Part shown: piece after piece, positions 42,665-52,556 of the stretch | How positions within the stretch are numbered: position 1 is the first letter of the stretch | Layout: each line of letters begins with the position of its first letter | Assembly (NCBI GenBank): GCA_002238765.1 | Contig: MPMZ01000008.1 | Coordinates: 1-64,000 of the forward strand | From: Nitrospira sp. bin75 | GTDB taxonomy: Bacteria > Nitrospirota > Nitrospiria > Nitrospirales > UBA8639 | Length of the DNA stretch: 64,000 nt | Direction of reading: 5' to 3' | Made by a program: the position numbers and the translations under genes | Notes under the pieces: generated by a model | What the model saw: only the letters and a program-made list of their open reading frames with translations | What the model was told of the DNA's origin: nothing | The model's database searches: none

Positions 42665-43458
42665 GCTTCAATAATCCACTGGGTTGGTAATGTGTAATGT
42701 GGGAGGTAAGACAAAAAGCTCTCATTGTCTAATTTAAGTCGTTGGTATCCAAGCAGGTGCTCAGTTACATTGATTCCTTCCCGACCTTTCCAGCCACCGC
42801 GGATTCCATGCTCAGGATACATTCCCCCCGGAAAAATCACGATTTTTGTTCTTGAGCGAAGCTTCGGCTGAAGGAAAAGGTTAATTGGAAATCTACGCAT
42901 ACACTGAAGTCGAAAATGTTGGATCCATCGTCCGGGAAAGAATTTGATGCCGCCTGGGGCGTGACGAGTGACGAAGCGCTGCTCGTATATAAATTCCTTG
43001 GAAATGTCAAACGGGTTTTTGCTGAACATCTCCTGAAGAGGGGCAAGCTTGCCCACGGGAAAGCGAAAGACAGAGGTTTGCCCAAGCCTTTCCAAAGGCT
43101 TGACAGGATTACGTGCAAGAATCACATCGTCACGATGACCATAGCTGAACAGTTCATCCAGATTGCCAGTAATGACAATATCAAGATCAAGGAACAGCAC
43201 CGGACCTGCAAGATCGGCTAACCTGGTACCCCAGAGACGGGATTTGTCCCAAATGCCCTTTTGGGTTATGGGTATCTCGACAGGGGTTGGCGGCAAGGGA
43301 TGGCACTCGACTTCGGGTCTGATACCATCATTCCGATCAGTGAAGCAGACAAAGCGAAAGGGAGGAGTGATATTTCGCTCCACCATCGCATACAGTCTGT
43401 TAATGTAGGTAGAACCATACTTGGTCCCCCAGTTGATACAGATAATCTGCTTGAACAT
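42652..43458 (-). CDS. Glycosyltransferase, GT8-like
   Basis: A 268-residue GT-A enzyme. FKQIICINWGTKYGSTYINR, then VLFLDLDIVITGNLDELF with the DxD motif near residue 90, and HAPGGIKFFPGRWIQHFRLQ downstream. It is probably part of surface-glycan synthesis with neighbouring minus-strand genes. The start at 43458 is chosen where the family homology begins. Confidence 0.8.
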   Translation of the reverse strand: MFKQIICINWGTKYGSTYINRLYAMVERNITPPFRFVCFTDRNDGIRPEVECHPLPPTPVEIPITQKGIWDKSRLWGTRLADLAGPVLFLDLDIVITGNLDELFSYGHRDDVILARNPVKPLERLGQTSVFRFPVGKLAPLQEMFSKNPFDISKEFIYEQRFVTRHAPGGIKFFPGRWIQHFRLQCMRRFPINLFLQPKLRSRTKIVIFPGGMYPEHGIRGGWKGREGINVTEHLLGYQRLKLDNESFLSYLPHYTLPTQWIIEAWRE

Positions 43459-43695
43459 GTACCAAGTCTCGTCTTGAAGCAAAAGTGCTCAATTTCAGGC
43501 ATGTAATCTACCATAGAGAGCGGTGCATTCTGAAACAGCCAAATGCAAAGCTCCTCACAATAGCATCCTACCTGTAGAAATTTCCTTACTTGTTGCGTGT
43601 ATCAGATTGAGGATAAGGCAAAATGAGGCCAACGGTTGACCTACGGCAAGATAGGAATGACCACAATCGGCCGACATCTAAAGGCCTAGTTTCTA

Positions 43696-44951
43696 TCATG
43701 TCAAATCGCACTTCTCTGTAATCAGTCGCTCATATATCGCCACCGAATTTTCGGCGGAAAAGTGCTCCGCCCGCTTCAAGAGCAACGTCTTCGGCGGCGG
43801 GTCATCGAGGGTAAGACGCATTGCTTCCGCCAGAGCTTCGACGTCGGCGACAGGCACCAGACAGCCAATCCTTCCACCCTCCAGAATCTCCGCCGGACCC
43901 GAAGGGCAGTCAGTGCTGACACAGGGGCAACCGCAGGCGAGAGCCTCGATCAAAACGGTCGGCAAGCCTTCCATTCGGGAAGATAGCGCGAATAAAGATG
44001 CGCGCGCCATGAAGGCGTAGGGGTTGTCCACCCATCCTGGCATCGAAACCCTGTCCTCCAGGTCCAGCCTGCGAAGAAGGGCAGTCAGGTCTTTTCGTTG
44101 GCTGCCGTCACCGAGCAGGATCAACCGGGAAGGGATCACCAACGACAGCTTGTGGAAAGCCCGGATCAAGGTTGGGAAATCCTTGACCTGTACGAACCTG
44201 CCGGCGGAAAGAATGACAGGTGGCCCCGCTCCGGCCAACCAGGGATGGTCCGGGATCTCTCGGCTCAGTACCTCCAGCCTCGGAGTCACGACAGGGTTGT
44301 AGATCGTGGTGATCCGTTCCTTGGGCACGCCGGCCTTGGAGGAAACGCTGTGACGGACCCCTTCGGAAACCGCGATGATGTGATCGCTGTGCGCCATCAG
44401 GGTGCGATACCTGACCTTGTCTCGCAAACGCCGATTTTCGAGATCGAGATGTACCACCGGAATCACCACCGGAAATGAAACGAGCAAAGATTTGGCGAGC
44501 AAGGTTGCCACCACCTTACCATTGGGCAGAGCCGGAAGAACGCAGTCAGGAGTTTCTTTTCTGACGTAGTCGGCGACGAACACCGCGCTCTTGAACATAC
44601 CGATATTGGCAATGATAGCGGGTGCCAATTGAACGCCTGCAACACACGGAAGACGTCTCTCAAGCGTCCTTTGCCGTCCCTGTCCACGTGCCATCTGCAG
44701 ACGGATGCCGGAATGCGCGACTCCTCTTCGGTCTCCAAAGCCTCGGAGGCGCTCTCAGACAACACGAGGCGTGCCGCGGCCGGGATTTCCTGAGGCTTCC
44801 GAATGCCAGGCGTGAGCAGAACGATAACGACCCGATGGCCCAATCCGATCAACCCATCCGCCGTCTTCAATAAAACGCGGTCCGAACCGCTGCCCCCAAG
44901 GTTGGTAATAACGAAGGCGATATGGAGGCGCGTCTTTCGTGAAAGCGTCAT
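43696..44951 (-). CDS. Glycosyltransferase family 4, apparent frameshift near 44640
   Basis: The N-terminal half, from 44951 (LHIAFVITNLGGSGSDRVLL), and the C-terminal half, starting within 44640 (APAIIANIGMFKSAVFVADY) and ending at 43696, lie in two frames of one gene of about 417 codons. The C-terminal part has the GT4 donor site (VILSAGRFVQVKDFPTLIRA; SSRMEGLPTVLIEALACGCP). Joined, it is a full GT4 enzyme. It overlaps the upstream gene by ATGA. An indel error is as likely as a real mutation. Confidence 0.75.
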
Positions 44952-46012
44952 GGTCTGTCTTCGCCGCCATCCAGGAGTTCACGGTAGAGCGCGTTGAGCG
45001 TCGCTGCCTCATCCTCGATCCGAAACCTTTCCTCAACGCGGCGCCGGGCCGCCGCCGACCATTGTTGCAACGTGGCGGGTGAGGCAAGCGCCGCATCGAC
45101 CGCCACGCGCATCCGCTCTGAGTCACCGGGGGGAATCAGGCGTCCGGTCTCGCCTTCTACCACCAACTCGTCGAATGCGCCGACCGTCGTCGCGATCACC
45201 GGCACACCGCACGCCATCGCCTCGAGCGGGGTCAGCCCGAAGCCTTCCCAGCGCTGCGGGGCCACGAACAGGTCGAGCGCCTGATACCAGCGTGGCATCT
45301 CCTCCACCGGCACTTCCGGCAGGAACAGGATCCGGTCCTGGAGTCCCGCCCGTGCTACCTTCTCTTGCAGGTCCTGCAGAAACGGTCCGTGCTTGTGCGC
45401 AGCGCGGCCCATCACCAGGGCGGTTATCCCGGCGTGTCGGGGCAGCACTTCCAGCATCGCATCGACGAATACGTCCGTGCCCTTCTGGCTCCGGATGCGC
45501 CCGAAGCACCCGATGGTCACGTTCTCGGAGAGACCGAGCGACCGCCGGTGAGCGCGCCGGTCCTGAGGTGGGTGAAACGTCCCGGTGTCGATCCCATGTA
45601 TGATCACGCGCGCTGGTCGACGCAGATAGGACGCGGATTTGTGTGACGTTGCGACAACGGCATCCATGCCCGAGATCAGCAGGCGGGTATAGCGCGTGTG
45701 ATGTCTCTGCGAGGCTGAGGTGAACACGAGCTTCAGCCGCTTTCCGAGAACGTGACGCAGGATGAGACCGAGGAGCATCTCGGTATTGCGCCGGGCATGC
45801 CAGACCCGCCACGTCCGGCCGGACATCGGAATCACGGACCGTAGCGGGATGCAGGGGACGTGGAACGGCAGGCCCGGCCCGGTTGCCACGATCCCGATCG
45901 ATCTGGCTTGCAGAGGCAATAACCGCACGATCGTTGCCGTGACACCCGACAGCCGTCGCTTGAGATTCGGCGCGATCACTTCGATTTTGTCGTCGATCTT
46001 CTCGGACATCAA
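44948..46012 (-). CDS. Glycosyltransferase family 4
   Basis: A 354-residue GT4: VRLLPLQARSIGIVATGPGL, HGIDTGTFHPPQDRRAHRR, GCFGRIRSQKGTDVFVDAML, and the donor-site EX7E, APQRWEGFGLTPLEAMACGV. These features are close to WaaG/PimB-type enzymes, so core oligosaccharide synthesis is plausible. The stop overlaps the next glycosyltransferase start (ATGA). It is more GC-rich than the rest of the cluster. Confidence 0.9.
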   Translation of the reverse strand: MMSEKIDDKIEVIAPNLKRRLSGVTATIVRLLPLQARSIGIVATGPGLPFHVPCIPLRSVIPMSGRTWRVWHARRNTEMLLGLILRHVLGKRLKLVFTSASQRHHTRYTRLLISGMDAVVATSHKSASYLRRPARVIIHGIDTGTFHPPQDRRAHRRSLGLSENVTIGCFGRIRSQKGTDVFVDAMLEVLPRHAGITALVMGRAAHKHGPFLQDLQEKVARAGLQDRILFLPEVPVEEMPRWYQALDLFVAPQRWEGFGLTPLEAMACGVPVIATTVGAFDELVVEGETGRLIPPGDSERMRVAVDAALASPATLQQWSAAARRRVEERFRIEDEAATLNALYRELLDGGEDRP

Positions 46013-46076
46013 TGGTTATCTTCAACATCAGTTATTGGCCGGGGGTGACTCAAGTGCTGACCAAGCCCCGTCACCC

Positions 46077-46106
46077 TACCCTCTCCTTCCAAGGGAGAGG
46101 GTTTTG
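46077..46106 (+). repeat. CCCTCTCCTT palindromic repeat / terminator-like
   Basis: CCCTCTCC...GGGAGAGGG with TTTT following. It is a variant of the palindromic family at 19074 and 47168, and lies between the glycan cluster and lpxK. Confidence 0.55.
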
Positions 46107-46117
46107 TGTCAAACCCG

Positions 46118-47143
46118 TTACAAAGTCGATAGTGCCGTTTTCAACCGGCTTTCGCCATCCAAAAACTCCAATTCGAGGCAAACGGCATAAAGAGGAGTGA
46201 GGATCGACCAACTCGATTGCACTTTTATCAGATCCTTTTCCGTCGTGAGCACCAGATCAGGCCGGCTCTGCTCAACACGTCGATGAATGTCTTCGACCCT
46301 GGAAGGGCCATACGCTTCATGATCCCGAAACACCAGTTCATCCACCACCTGCACGCCAAGCGTGTTCACCGTCCGGCGGAACTGGTTCGGATTGCCGATT
46401 CCGCTGAAGATGAGCGCATTTTTTCCGCAGACGTCGGAAGGTGACATGGATTCAGAAGCCCCGACCAATTTGTTGACCGCAAATCTCGTGGTGATGGGAT
46501 TGATGGTGGAACCCATGGCCCTCTCGATGGGTTCCAATACGTTGGGAATCATTGATGCATCTTCAACCCGCGTCAGGACAATGTCCGATGCTCTTTCGGC
46601 TTCGTGAAGCGGTTCCCGGAGTCTCCCTACAGGTAACAACTCTTTCATGCCCGCACGGTCGGAACTATCCACCAACAACAGGTTCACGTCACGCTCCAGG
46701 CTGATATGTTGGAACCCGTCATCCAGGACAAAACAGTCAACGGGCGTCAGGCCCAACACCCAACGGCCCAATGCATACCGATCGGCCCCGACGGCCACCA
46801 CGACACCCGGACATCGTGTCGCCATGAGATAAGGTTCGTCGCCCGCCTCGTGCGGTCCGGCAAGGATCGACGTTCCATCGGACACCAGCACAAATTCCCG
46901 TTGATTGTTTCGACGGTATCCCCGGCTGAGGATGCCCGGCTTTTTCCCTTGTTCCAACAGCTTTTCGGCCACCCACATGGCCATGGGGGTCTTCCCCGTT
47001 CCGCCGGCCGTGAGGTTGCCTACGCTGACGACCGGACAGGGCAACCGGCGTCGCGTCAGCCATCCTCGTTCATACAGCCGCGTCCGAAAACACGTGACGA
47101 ATCGATATGGGCCGGTCAGCAGCGACTGCCATCCACTCATCAT
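46118..47143 (-). CDS. lpxK: Tetraacyldisaccharide 4'-kinase
   Basis: Phosphorylates the 4' position of lipid A disaccharide at the inner membrane. The 341-residue length fits. The N-terminal helix region is followed by SVGNLTAGGTGKTPMAMWVA (Walker A) near residue 45, LDDGFQHISLERDVNLLLVD (Asp-rich motif) and LVFRDHEAYGPSRVEDIHRR. It is the last gene of the minus-strand lipid A operon. Confidence 0.95.
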   Translation of the reverse strand: MMSGWQSLLTGPYRFVTCFRTRLYERGWLTRRRLPCPVVSVGNLTAGGTGKTPMAMWVAEKLLEQGKKPGILSRGYRRNNQREFVLVSDGTSILAGPHEAGDEPYLMATRCPGVVVAVGADRYALGRWVLGLTPVDCFVLDDGFQHISLERDVNLLLVDSSDRAGMKELLPVGRLREPLHEAERASDIVLTRVEDASMIPNVLEPIERAMGSTINPITTRFAVNKLVGASESMSPSDVCGKNALIFSGIGNPNQFRRTVNTLGVQVVDELVFRDHEAYGPSRVEDIHRRVEQSRPDLVLTTEKDLIKVQSSWSILTPLYAVCLELEFLDGESRLKTALSTL

Positions 47144-47167
47144 GGGGTCATGATCTTTCCGCCTCCC

Positions 47168-47340
47168 CTCTCTTTTCCTCTCCTTTGCAAGGGGAGGTTG
47201 AGCTAGGCATGCCCCCGCGAAAGCGGGGGTGGGGTAGAGTCGTACGCTCAGTGGACACCAGCAACAAATAGACTACGCGGCTTGTCCGTCAGGCACAATC
47301 TCTACCTCCCCCCGCCCCTCCTTACAAAGGAGGGGAACCA
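47168..47340. repeat. Inverted pair of palindromic repeats
   Basis: One copy reads forward (TCCTCTCCTTTGCAAGGGGA, ending GGGGTAGAG near 47238); the second reads in reverse (CTACCTCCCC then CCCCTCCTTACAAAGGAGGG, 47301-47337). An unrelated hairpin, CCCCCGCGAAAGCGGGGG, lies within. The pair sits between lpxK and waaA and would fold into a large structure in the operon mRNA. Confidence 0.7.
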
Positions 47341-47383
47341 TGAGGACAGATCCTAAAGACGAGGGGAATCAAGGAGACAGATC

Positions 47384-48691
47384 TCAAGGACGAGAAGAAC
47401 GGGCCTCACAAAAATCGACGACTTGTTCGACCATATTCAAATTTCTCTCGACCACTCCTTGATTGTCGTCGATGACTTTTCGCGCGCTCAACCCTATATG
47501 AGACACCCAATCCTGATTTTGCATTCCCTTCATCAACGTTTCCGTCAGTTCCTGTCCGTTGCGGACTCGAATGCCGCCGCCGGACTCGATCAACAACTCC
47601 GCAACTTCCTGGCAGTGATCGGTATACGGGCCGAAACATACCGGCTTTCCCCAGGCCGGCGGTTCCAAGAGATTATGCCCTCCGACGGGAACCAGCGTCC
47701 CTCCGACAAACGCCATGAACGCCAGCCCGTACACTTCGGCCAATTCTCCCCGGGTATCCAGAAGGATGATCCGAGGCCCCACGGTTTCCTGAGTAACCTC
47801 TTCACGCAACCGGCTTCGCCTCACCACGGGAAATCCGAACGCCTCGATCGTTTGGGCCAGAACGTCGCTTCGTTCGATATGTCGCGGAGCCAACAGCAGG
47901 ACCATGTTGGGGAAGGAACGAATCAAGTCCCGGTAACTGCCCAAAAGGACTTCTTCCTCCGTGGGATGCGTGCTCCCCGCGACAATCAGCCATTCGTCTT
48001 CCGACACCCCAAAGATCGAACGCTCAAGCAACGGTTGAGAAAAGGAACGTCCGTTCATCGTCAAATCGAATTTCATGTTCCCCGTACTGTGCATCCGGTC
48101 CGGCGAAGCCCCCAACTCGACGAACCGGCGTTCGTCCCTGCCGGATTGCAGCAGCCCCAATGAAACATTCGAGAGGATCTGACGCATGAACGGCCTGATC
48201 CATTGGTAACGGGAAAAGGAACGGGACGACAATCGTCCGTTGATGATCACCGAAGGGATTCCCCGGCGGGAAAGCGCCCGCAACAGGTTTGGCCACAACT
48301 CCGTTTCGACGACGACAAACCCGATCGGGTTCAGCGACGCAATGAACCGGTTGACGATCCAAGGATAATCCAGGGGCAGAAAACAATGCGTCGCGATGCC
48401 GGCCAATCGCTGTCGTACGGCTTCCCGCCCGGTTTCCGTTATGGTCGATACGATGATCCTGACCGCAGGGTATCGCTGATGCAGCATCGTCACAAAGGGG
48501 ACGATGGCGGAAACTTCTCCCAATGACACGGCATGAATCCACAACACCTTCTCCTGAAAACCCCATTCCCGAGGAATGACCCATCCTATCCGTTGCAACA
48601 GGCCGGACCGGCACCGTTTCTTCAGCAGCAGCGCACCAAGAATGAATGGAAAACCGAGAATGAGAAGCACGTTATAGATGCCGTACCACAT
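47384..48691 (-). CDS. waaA: 3-deoxy-D-manno-octulosonic acid transferase
   Basis: Transfers Kdo from CMP-Kdo to lipid A precursor on the inner membrane. A 435-residue protein with an N-terminal anchor (YNVLLILGFPFILGALLL), WIHAVSLGEVSAIVPF (family motif with the catalytic Glu), VVVETELWPNLLRAL and FVGGTLVPVGGHNLLEPPAW. The start at 48691 (MWYGIYN) is chosen over an upstream frame extension because family homology begins there. Confidence 0.95.
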   Translation of the reverse strand: MWYGIYNVLLILGFPFILGALLLKKRCRSGLLQRIGWVIPREWGFQEKVLWIHAVSLGEVSAIVPFVTMLHQRYPAVRIIVSTITETGREAVRQRLAGIATHCFLPLDYPWIVNRFIASLNPIGFVVVETELWPNLLRALSRRGIPSVIINGRLSSRSFSRYQWIRPFMRQILSNVSLGLLQSGRDERRFVELGASPDRMHSTGNMKFDLTMNGRSFSQPLLERSIFGVSEDEWLIVAGSTHPTEEEVLLGSYRDLIRSFPNMVLLLAPRHIERSDVLAQTIEAFGFPVVRRSRLREEVTQETVGPRIILLDTRGELAEVYGLAFMAFVGGTLVPVGGHNLLEPPAWGKPVCFGPYTDHCQEVAELLIESGGGIRVRNGQELTETLMKGMQNQDWVSHIGLSARKVIDDNQGVVERNLNMVEQVVDFCEARSSRP

Positions 48692-48754
48692 CTCAGCACG
48701 ACCCTTCCGAGTGTCCTTCCTGGATGTGTTCACTTATTCGTTGACAATTTCCGC

Positions 48755-48902
48755 TTTTTCCTTCCCCTCCTTTGTAAGGAGGGGTTAGGGGAGGTAGAGC
48801 CGGAAGCGGAGTGGGCAAAATGCGAATGTTCGTCAGTGCTGATGCCCTTTAGGTCTGCGACTCTACTCCACCTACCCTCCCCTTACAAAGGGGAGGGATA
48901 AG
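48755..48902. repeat. Inverted pair of palindromic repeats
   Basis: Forward copy CCCCTCCTTTGTAAGGAGGG with GGGGAGGTAGAG (about 48764-48800) and reverse copy CTACTCCACC with CCCTCCCCTTACAAAGGGGA (48862-48900), between waaA and the acyltransferase gene. Confidence 0.7.
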
Positions 48903-48984
48903 ATGCCTCTGCTTTCCTGGCTCCCCTTCTGTAGTCCTTGCATTCTGCCAACGAAAGAACATTGACATGGCCCGCAACGGCCGG

Positions 48985-49643
48985 CTATTTCCCCGGATCG
49001 TCACACATCGCTTCCGCTTCGGATGACAGTGCGGAAAGGGCGCTTTCCAACTCCACCCGAATATGTTCCATGGTCGCGGGATCGGCGTCGCGGTCAACCT
49101 GAATCGGGTCGCCCCACAGAAAGATCCCGCGGGAGAACGGATATGGGATCAGGAGCCGGTCCCAACTGGAAAAGGTTTTTTTTTTGAACAGGCGAACGCC
49201 AAGGGCACGATAGGCAGGCCCGTCAATTTGGCGAGAGCCACGACACCCGGTTGAACATGGTGCCTCGGCCCCTTGGGACCATCGGGCGTGATGACGAGAT
49301 CAACGCCCTGCCGGCCCAGGCGAATGAGTTGCCGTAATGCATTCTGTCCGCCCCTCGTGGTCGATCCGCGGACGGCGCCGAATCCGAAGCGTTTGACGAT
49401 GCGATAAATGATTTCACCGTCCCGATGCTGGCTGATCAGGATCTCGGGGTGAGAGCCACGGTAGCCTAACGGAATCATCAATTGTTGCCCGTGCCAGAAC
49501 GCCAGGATGATGTTGCGGCCTTCGTGATACATCCGATCGACCGGCTCGAAGCCAAACGACTGCAAGGACATCGACTTGCCGAGAAGACGAATCGTTGCGG
49601 CACCAAGAAACGACAGGATGCTCAATTTCATTTGGTTCATCAT
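48985..49643 (-). CDS. DUF374 lysophospholipid acyltransferase-like, frameshift at A10
   Basis: Two frames form one gene of about 219 codons. The first (to 49186) has NIILAFWHGQQLMIPLGYRG, HRDGEIIYRIVKRFGFGAVRG, DLVITPDGPKGPRHHVQPGV and IVPLAFACS; the second, after ten Ts at 49176-49185 (A10 in the coding strand), gives TFSSWDRLLIPYPFSRGIFL and WGDPIQVDRDADPATMEHIR to a stop at 48985. The family is DUF374, LpxL-like in position, and its normal length is about 215-230. Eight or eleven As would restore the frame, so homopolymer error or slippage is likely. Confidence 0.85.
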
Positions 49644-49666
49644 ACAAGTTGTCAGGGCTTCACTGA

Positions 49667-51415
49667 CTACCGCAACGCGGGCGCTACGGGAGCGTCGTGG
49701 AATTTGGTTTGATACAGGCGCGTATACACTCCGTTACGACCCAGCAACTCGTGATGGAGACCCTCTTCCACAATGCGCCCTTCATCCAGAACGACAATAC
49801 GGTCCGCATGTTGCACGGTCGAAAGGCGGTGCGCAATGACCAGCGTCGTCCGGTTTTTCATCAATTCGGCCAGGGCTGCCTGGACGTTCCGTTCGGACTC
49901 GGTATCCAGCGCTGAGGTGGCTTCATCGAGAATGAGCAGCGGAGGATTCCGCAACATCGCGCGGGCGATGGCCAACCGTTGACGTTGCCCGCCGGAAAGG
50001 TTGACGCCGTTTTCTCCTGTCAACGTATCCAGTCCCTCGGGTAATTCGTCAATAAATTCCCACGCGTGCGCCGCGCGTGCCGCCAAGACGATTTCTTCCT
50101 CGGACGCTTCCGGACGTCCGTACGCGATGTTGGCCCGTACGGTTTCATCGAACAACACCGTCTCTTGAGAGACGATGGCAATTTGTGCACGCAGGGAGGT
50201 CAACGTCACGTCCCTGATATCCCGGCCGTCGATCAGAATGCGACCCTCGGATGGATCATGGAACCTCGGGACCAAACTCATCATGGTGGACTTGCCGCTC
50301 CCGCTTTTTCCGACCAAGGCGACCACTTCGCCGAATTCGACGGCGAGGTGAATGTGCTCGATTGCCGGTTCATCACTCCCTTCATAACAAAAGCTCACGT
50401 CTCGAAACTCCAGGGATCGTGAGATGGCCGGCAATTCCGCACGCCCCTGATCATGAACGAATTCATGTTCCTTATCCAGCATTTCAAAGACTCGATTCGC
50501 CGCGGCAAGCGCACGTTGAATCACGACGTTGGCGCTTGCAAGTTTTTTTACCGGCGCATAGGCCAAAAACATGGCCGCCAGAAAGGAAAAAAATTCACCG
50601 GGTTTCATTTGTCCGTCAATGACCAAGAACCCGCCGTACCATACAATAAAGGCAATGGCGCCAATCCCGATCACTTCCAGCAGCGGTGAACTCAGCGCAA
50701 CCAATTGCGCCGACTTCATCACTGCCCTCAAATATGCCGCGTTCCCCTTGGCAAACCGTTGCTGTTCAATAGATTCACCCCCGTACGCTTTGACAATGCG
50801 AATGCCGGCAAAGGCTTCTTTCAGCGTCGAGGCCATATCCCCCATGGACTCCTGCCCCCTGGCGGCCAACCTTCGCAACCGCTTACCGATCTTGACGATG
50901 GCGTAGGTCGAAACCGGCATCACCAGGATCAACGCCGTGGCCAGCTTCCAATTCTGGTAAAAGGCCACTCCGGTCAACGCAAGGCAGGTCAGTCCCTGTT
51001 GGAACAAATCTTTCACCACGTTGGGAATGGCATTGGCCATTTCATTGACGTCGTTAACGACCCGCGCGACCAAACGTCCACTCGAATGCTTCTGATGAAA
51101 CGTCAGCGAAAGGCGGAGAAACTGCCCGAACAATTGCCGCCGGATTTCCGCCACCACGCGATTGCCCACGTAACTCATCAGGTAGGCTTGGCAATATGAG
51201 AACAGCCCTTTCAACGCGGCCGCGCCGAGAATCACCAGAGGCAAGATCAGGAGCAGCAGTTGATCCTTGGCAATAAAAATTTCATCCAGGACCGGTTGCA
51301 CCAGCCAGGCATACAGTCCCGACATGCCCGCCACGCCTGCCGCGCATAGGCAAGCCGCGACCAGCCGGACCCGGTACTCATGCAAGTAGGATAACAGTCT
51401 GAGAAAAGCGGTCAT
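49667..51415 (-). CDS. msbA: Lipid A export ABC transporter
   Basis: A 582-residue half-transporter that flips core-lipid A across the inner membrane. Six membrane segments lie in the first 310 residues. The ATPase domain has VGKSGSGKSTMMSLVPRF, VNLSGGQRQRLAIARAML and PLLILDEATSALDTESE. The ATG at 51415 overlaps the lpxB stop as ATGA; an ATG nine bases further upstream is an alternative. It is in the expected operon position after lpxB. Confidence 0.95.
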   Translation of the reverse strand: MTAFLRLLSYLHEYRVRLVAACLCAAGVAGMSGLYAWLVQPVLDEIFIAKDQLLLLILPLVILGAAALKGLFSYCQAYLMSYVGNRVVAEIRRQLFGQFLRLSLTFHQKHSSGRLVARVVNDVNEMANAIPNVVKDLFQQGLTCLALTGVAFYQNWKLATALILVMPVSTYAIVKIGKRLRRLAARGQESMGDMASTLKEAFAGIRIVKAYGGESIEQQRFAKGNAAYLRAVMKSAQLVALSSPLLEVIGIGAIAFIVWYGGFLVIDGQMKPGEFFSFLAAMFLAYAPVKKLASANVVIQRALAAANRVFEMLDKEHEFVHDQGRAELPAISRSLEFRDVSFCYEGSDEPAIEHIHLAVEFGEVVALVGKSGSGKSTMMSLVPRFHDPSEGRILIDGRDIRDVTLTSLRAQIAIVSQETVLFDETVRANIAYGRPEASEEEIVLAARAAHAWEFIDELPEGLDTLTGENGVNLSGGQRQRLAIARAMLRNPPLLILDEATSALDTESERNVQAALAELMKNRTTLVIAHRLSTVQHADRIVVLDEGRIVEEGLHHELLGRNGVYTRLYQTKFHDAPVAPALR

Positions 51416-52548
51416 GCCTGACATTCGGCCAACACCACCTCCGCCGCTCGCAAGGAAGCTCCCGGAGTTCCGAGCCGGGCGCGAATGACGCCCAGCGCTT
51501 CCCGCATCCGGTCATACCGCGTTCGATCCTTGAGAAGCCTGAGCGCCTCCTCGCTCAGTCGTTCAGCCGTCATTTCAGATTGCAATAATTCCGGCACAAT
51601 AGCGCGCCCGGCAACCAGGTTCACCAAGCCCACGTGTTCGACGGTCATGAGCAGTCTGGCCAGAAAATAGGTCAGACGGGAAACGCGGTACCCAAGAATC
51701 ATGGGTGTGCCGACCAGGGCTGCCTGCAAGGTGGCCGTTCCCGAGGCCACCAACAGCAAATCCGCGGCCGCCATGACCTCAGTCGGCTGATTCGACACCA
51801 CGGTCACGGGCATCGTCTTCTGATCAAGCGCCTCGTTGAGCCATTCGCCGGCTACCGTAGGCGCCTGTCCGATGACGCAATGAAGGTCGGGGAACGACTC
51901 CCTGATTCGTCTCGCCGCCTCCATCATGTCAGGCAGGAGTGACTGGATTTCGGATTGACGGCTTCCGGGGAGCACTCCGAGAATCAAGCCTTGAGCCGGA
52001 AGCCCCAAGTGCCGTCGTAAACGGGCCGTATCATCGCGTTGCACCACCTGATCGAGTAACGGATGCCCCACGAAACTGCAGGTCACGCCGGCTTCACGGA
52101 AGATCGGCTCTTCAAAGGGTAAAATGACGATCATCCGGCGGACGACGCGCTTGATCAGATTGATCCGGTGTCGCCCCCAGGCCCAAATCTGCGGAGCGAT
52201 ATAGTAGATCACGCGATGGCCGAATTTGGCCGCGATCCTGGCCAATCGAAGGTTCATGGACGGATTATCCACAAAGACCACCCCGTCCAAGGACTCCCGT
52301 CTGAAAAATCGTTTCAAGGTCAAGATATTCGCCAGTCCCTTCCAAATCATGCCCGGTCCCGGCACCCCGACGACGTCCAGGCGATGTAAGCCTTGCACCA
52401 ATTCCACCCCTGCGGCCCGCATGTGTTGCCCGCCTACCCCGACGAGCCTGATTTCAGGCTGAAGTTCTTTTAGGGCTTTTGCCAAGTTTGCACCGTGGAG
52501 GTCGCCGGACGCCTCACCGGTGACGATCATGATCGACAGACCGGCCAT
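51412..52548 (-). CDS. lpxB: Lipid-A-disaccharide synthase
   Basis: Joins UDP-2,3-diacylglucosamine and lipid X to form the disaccharide. A 378-residue peripheral membrane GT19: MIVTGEASGDLHGANLAKAL, VVFVDNPSMNLRLARIAAKF, VIYYIAPQIWAWGRHRINLI and VASGTATLQAALVGTPMILG. Nine bases separate it from the Gfo/Idh gene upstream. Confidence 0.95.
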   Translation of the reverse strand: MAGLSIMIVTGEASGDLHGANLAKALKELQPEIRLVGVGGQHMRAAGVELVQGLHRLDVVGVPGPGMIWKGLANILTLKRFFRRESLDGVVFVDNPSMNLRLARIAAKFGHRVIYYIAPQIWAWGRHRINLIKRVVRRMIVILPFEEPIFREAGVTCSFVGHPLLDQVVQRDDTARLRRHLGLPAQGLILGVLPGSRQSEIQSLLPDMMEAARRIRESFPDLHCVIGQAPTVAGEWLNEALDQKTMPVTVVSNQPTEVMAAADLLLVASGTATLQAALVGTPMILGYRVSRLTYFLARLLMTVEHVGLVNLVAGRAIVPELLQSEMTAERLSEEALRLLKDRTRYDRMREALGVIRARLGTPGASLRAAEVVLAECQA

Positions 52549-52556
52549 ACCCTCCT

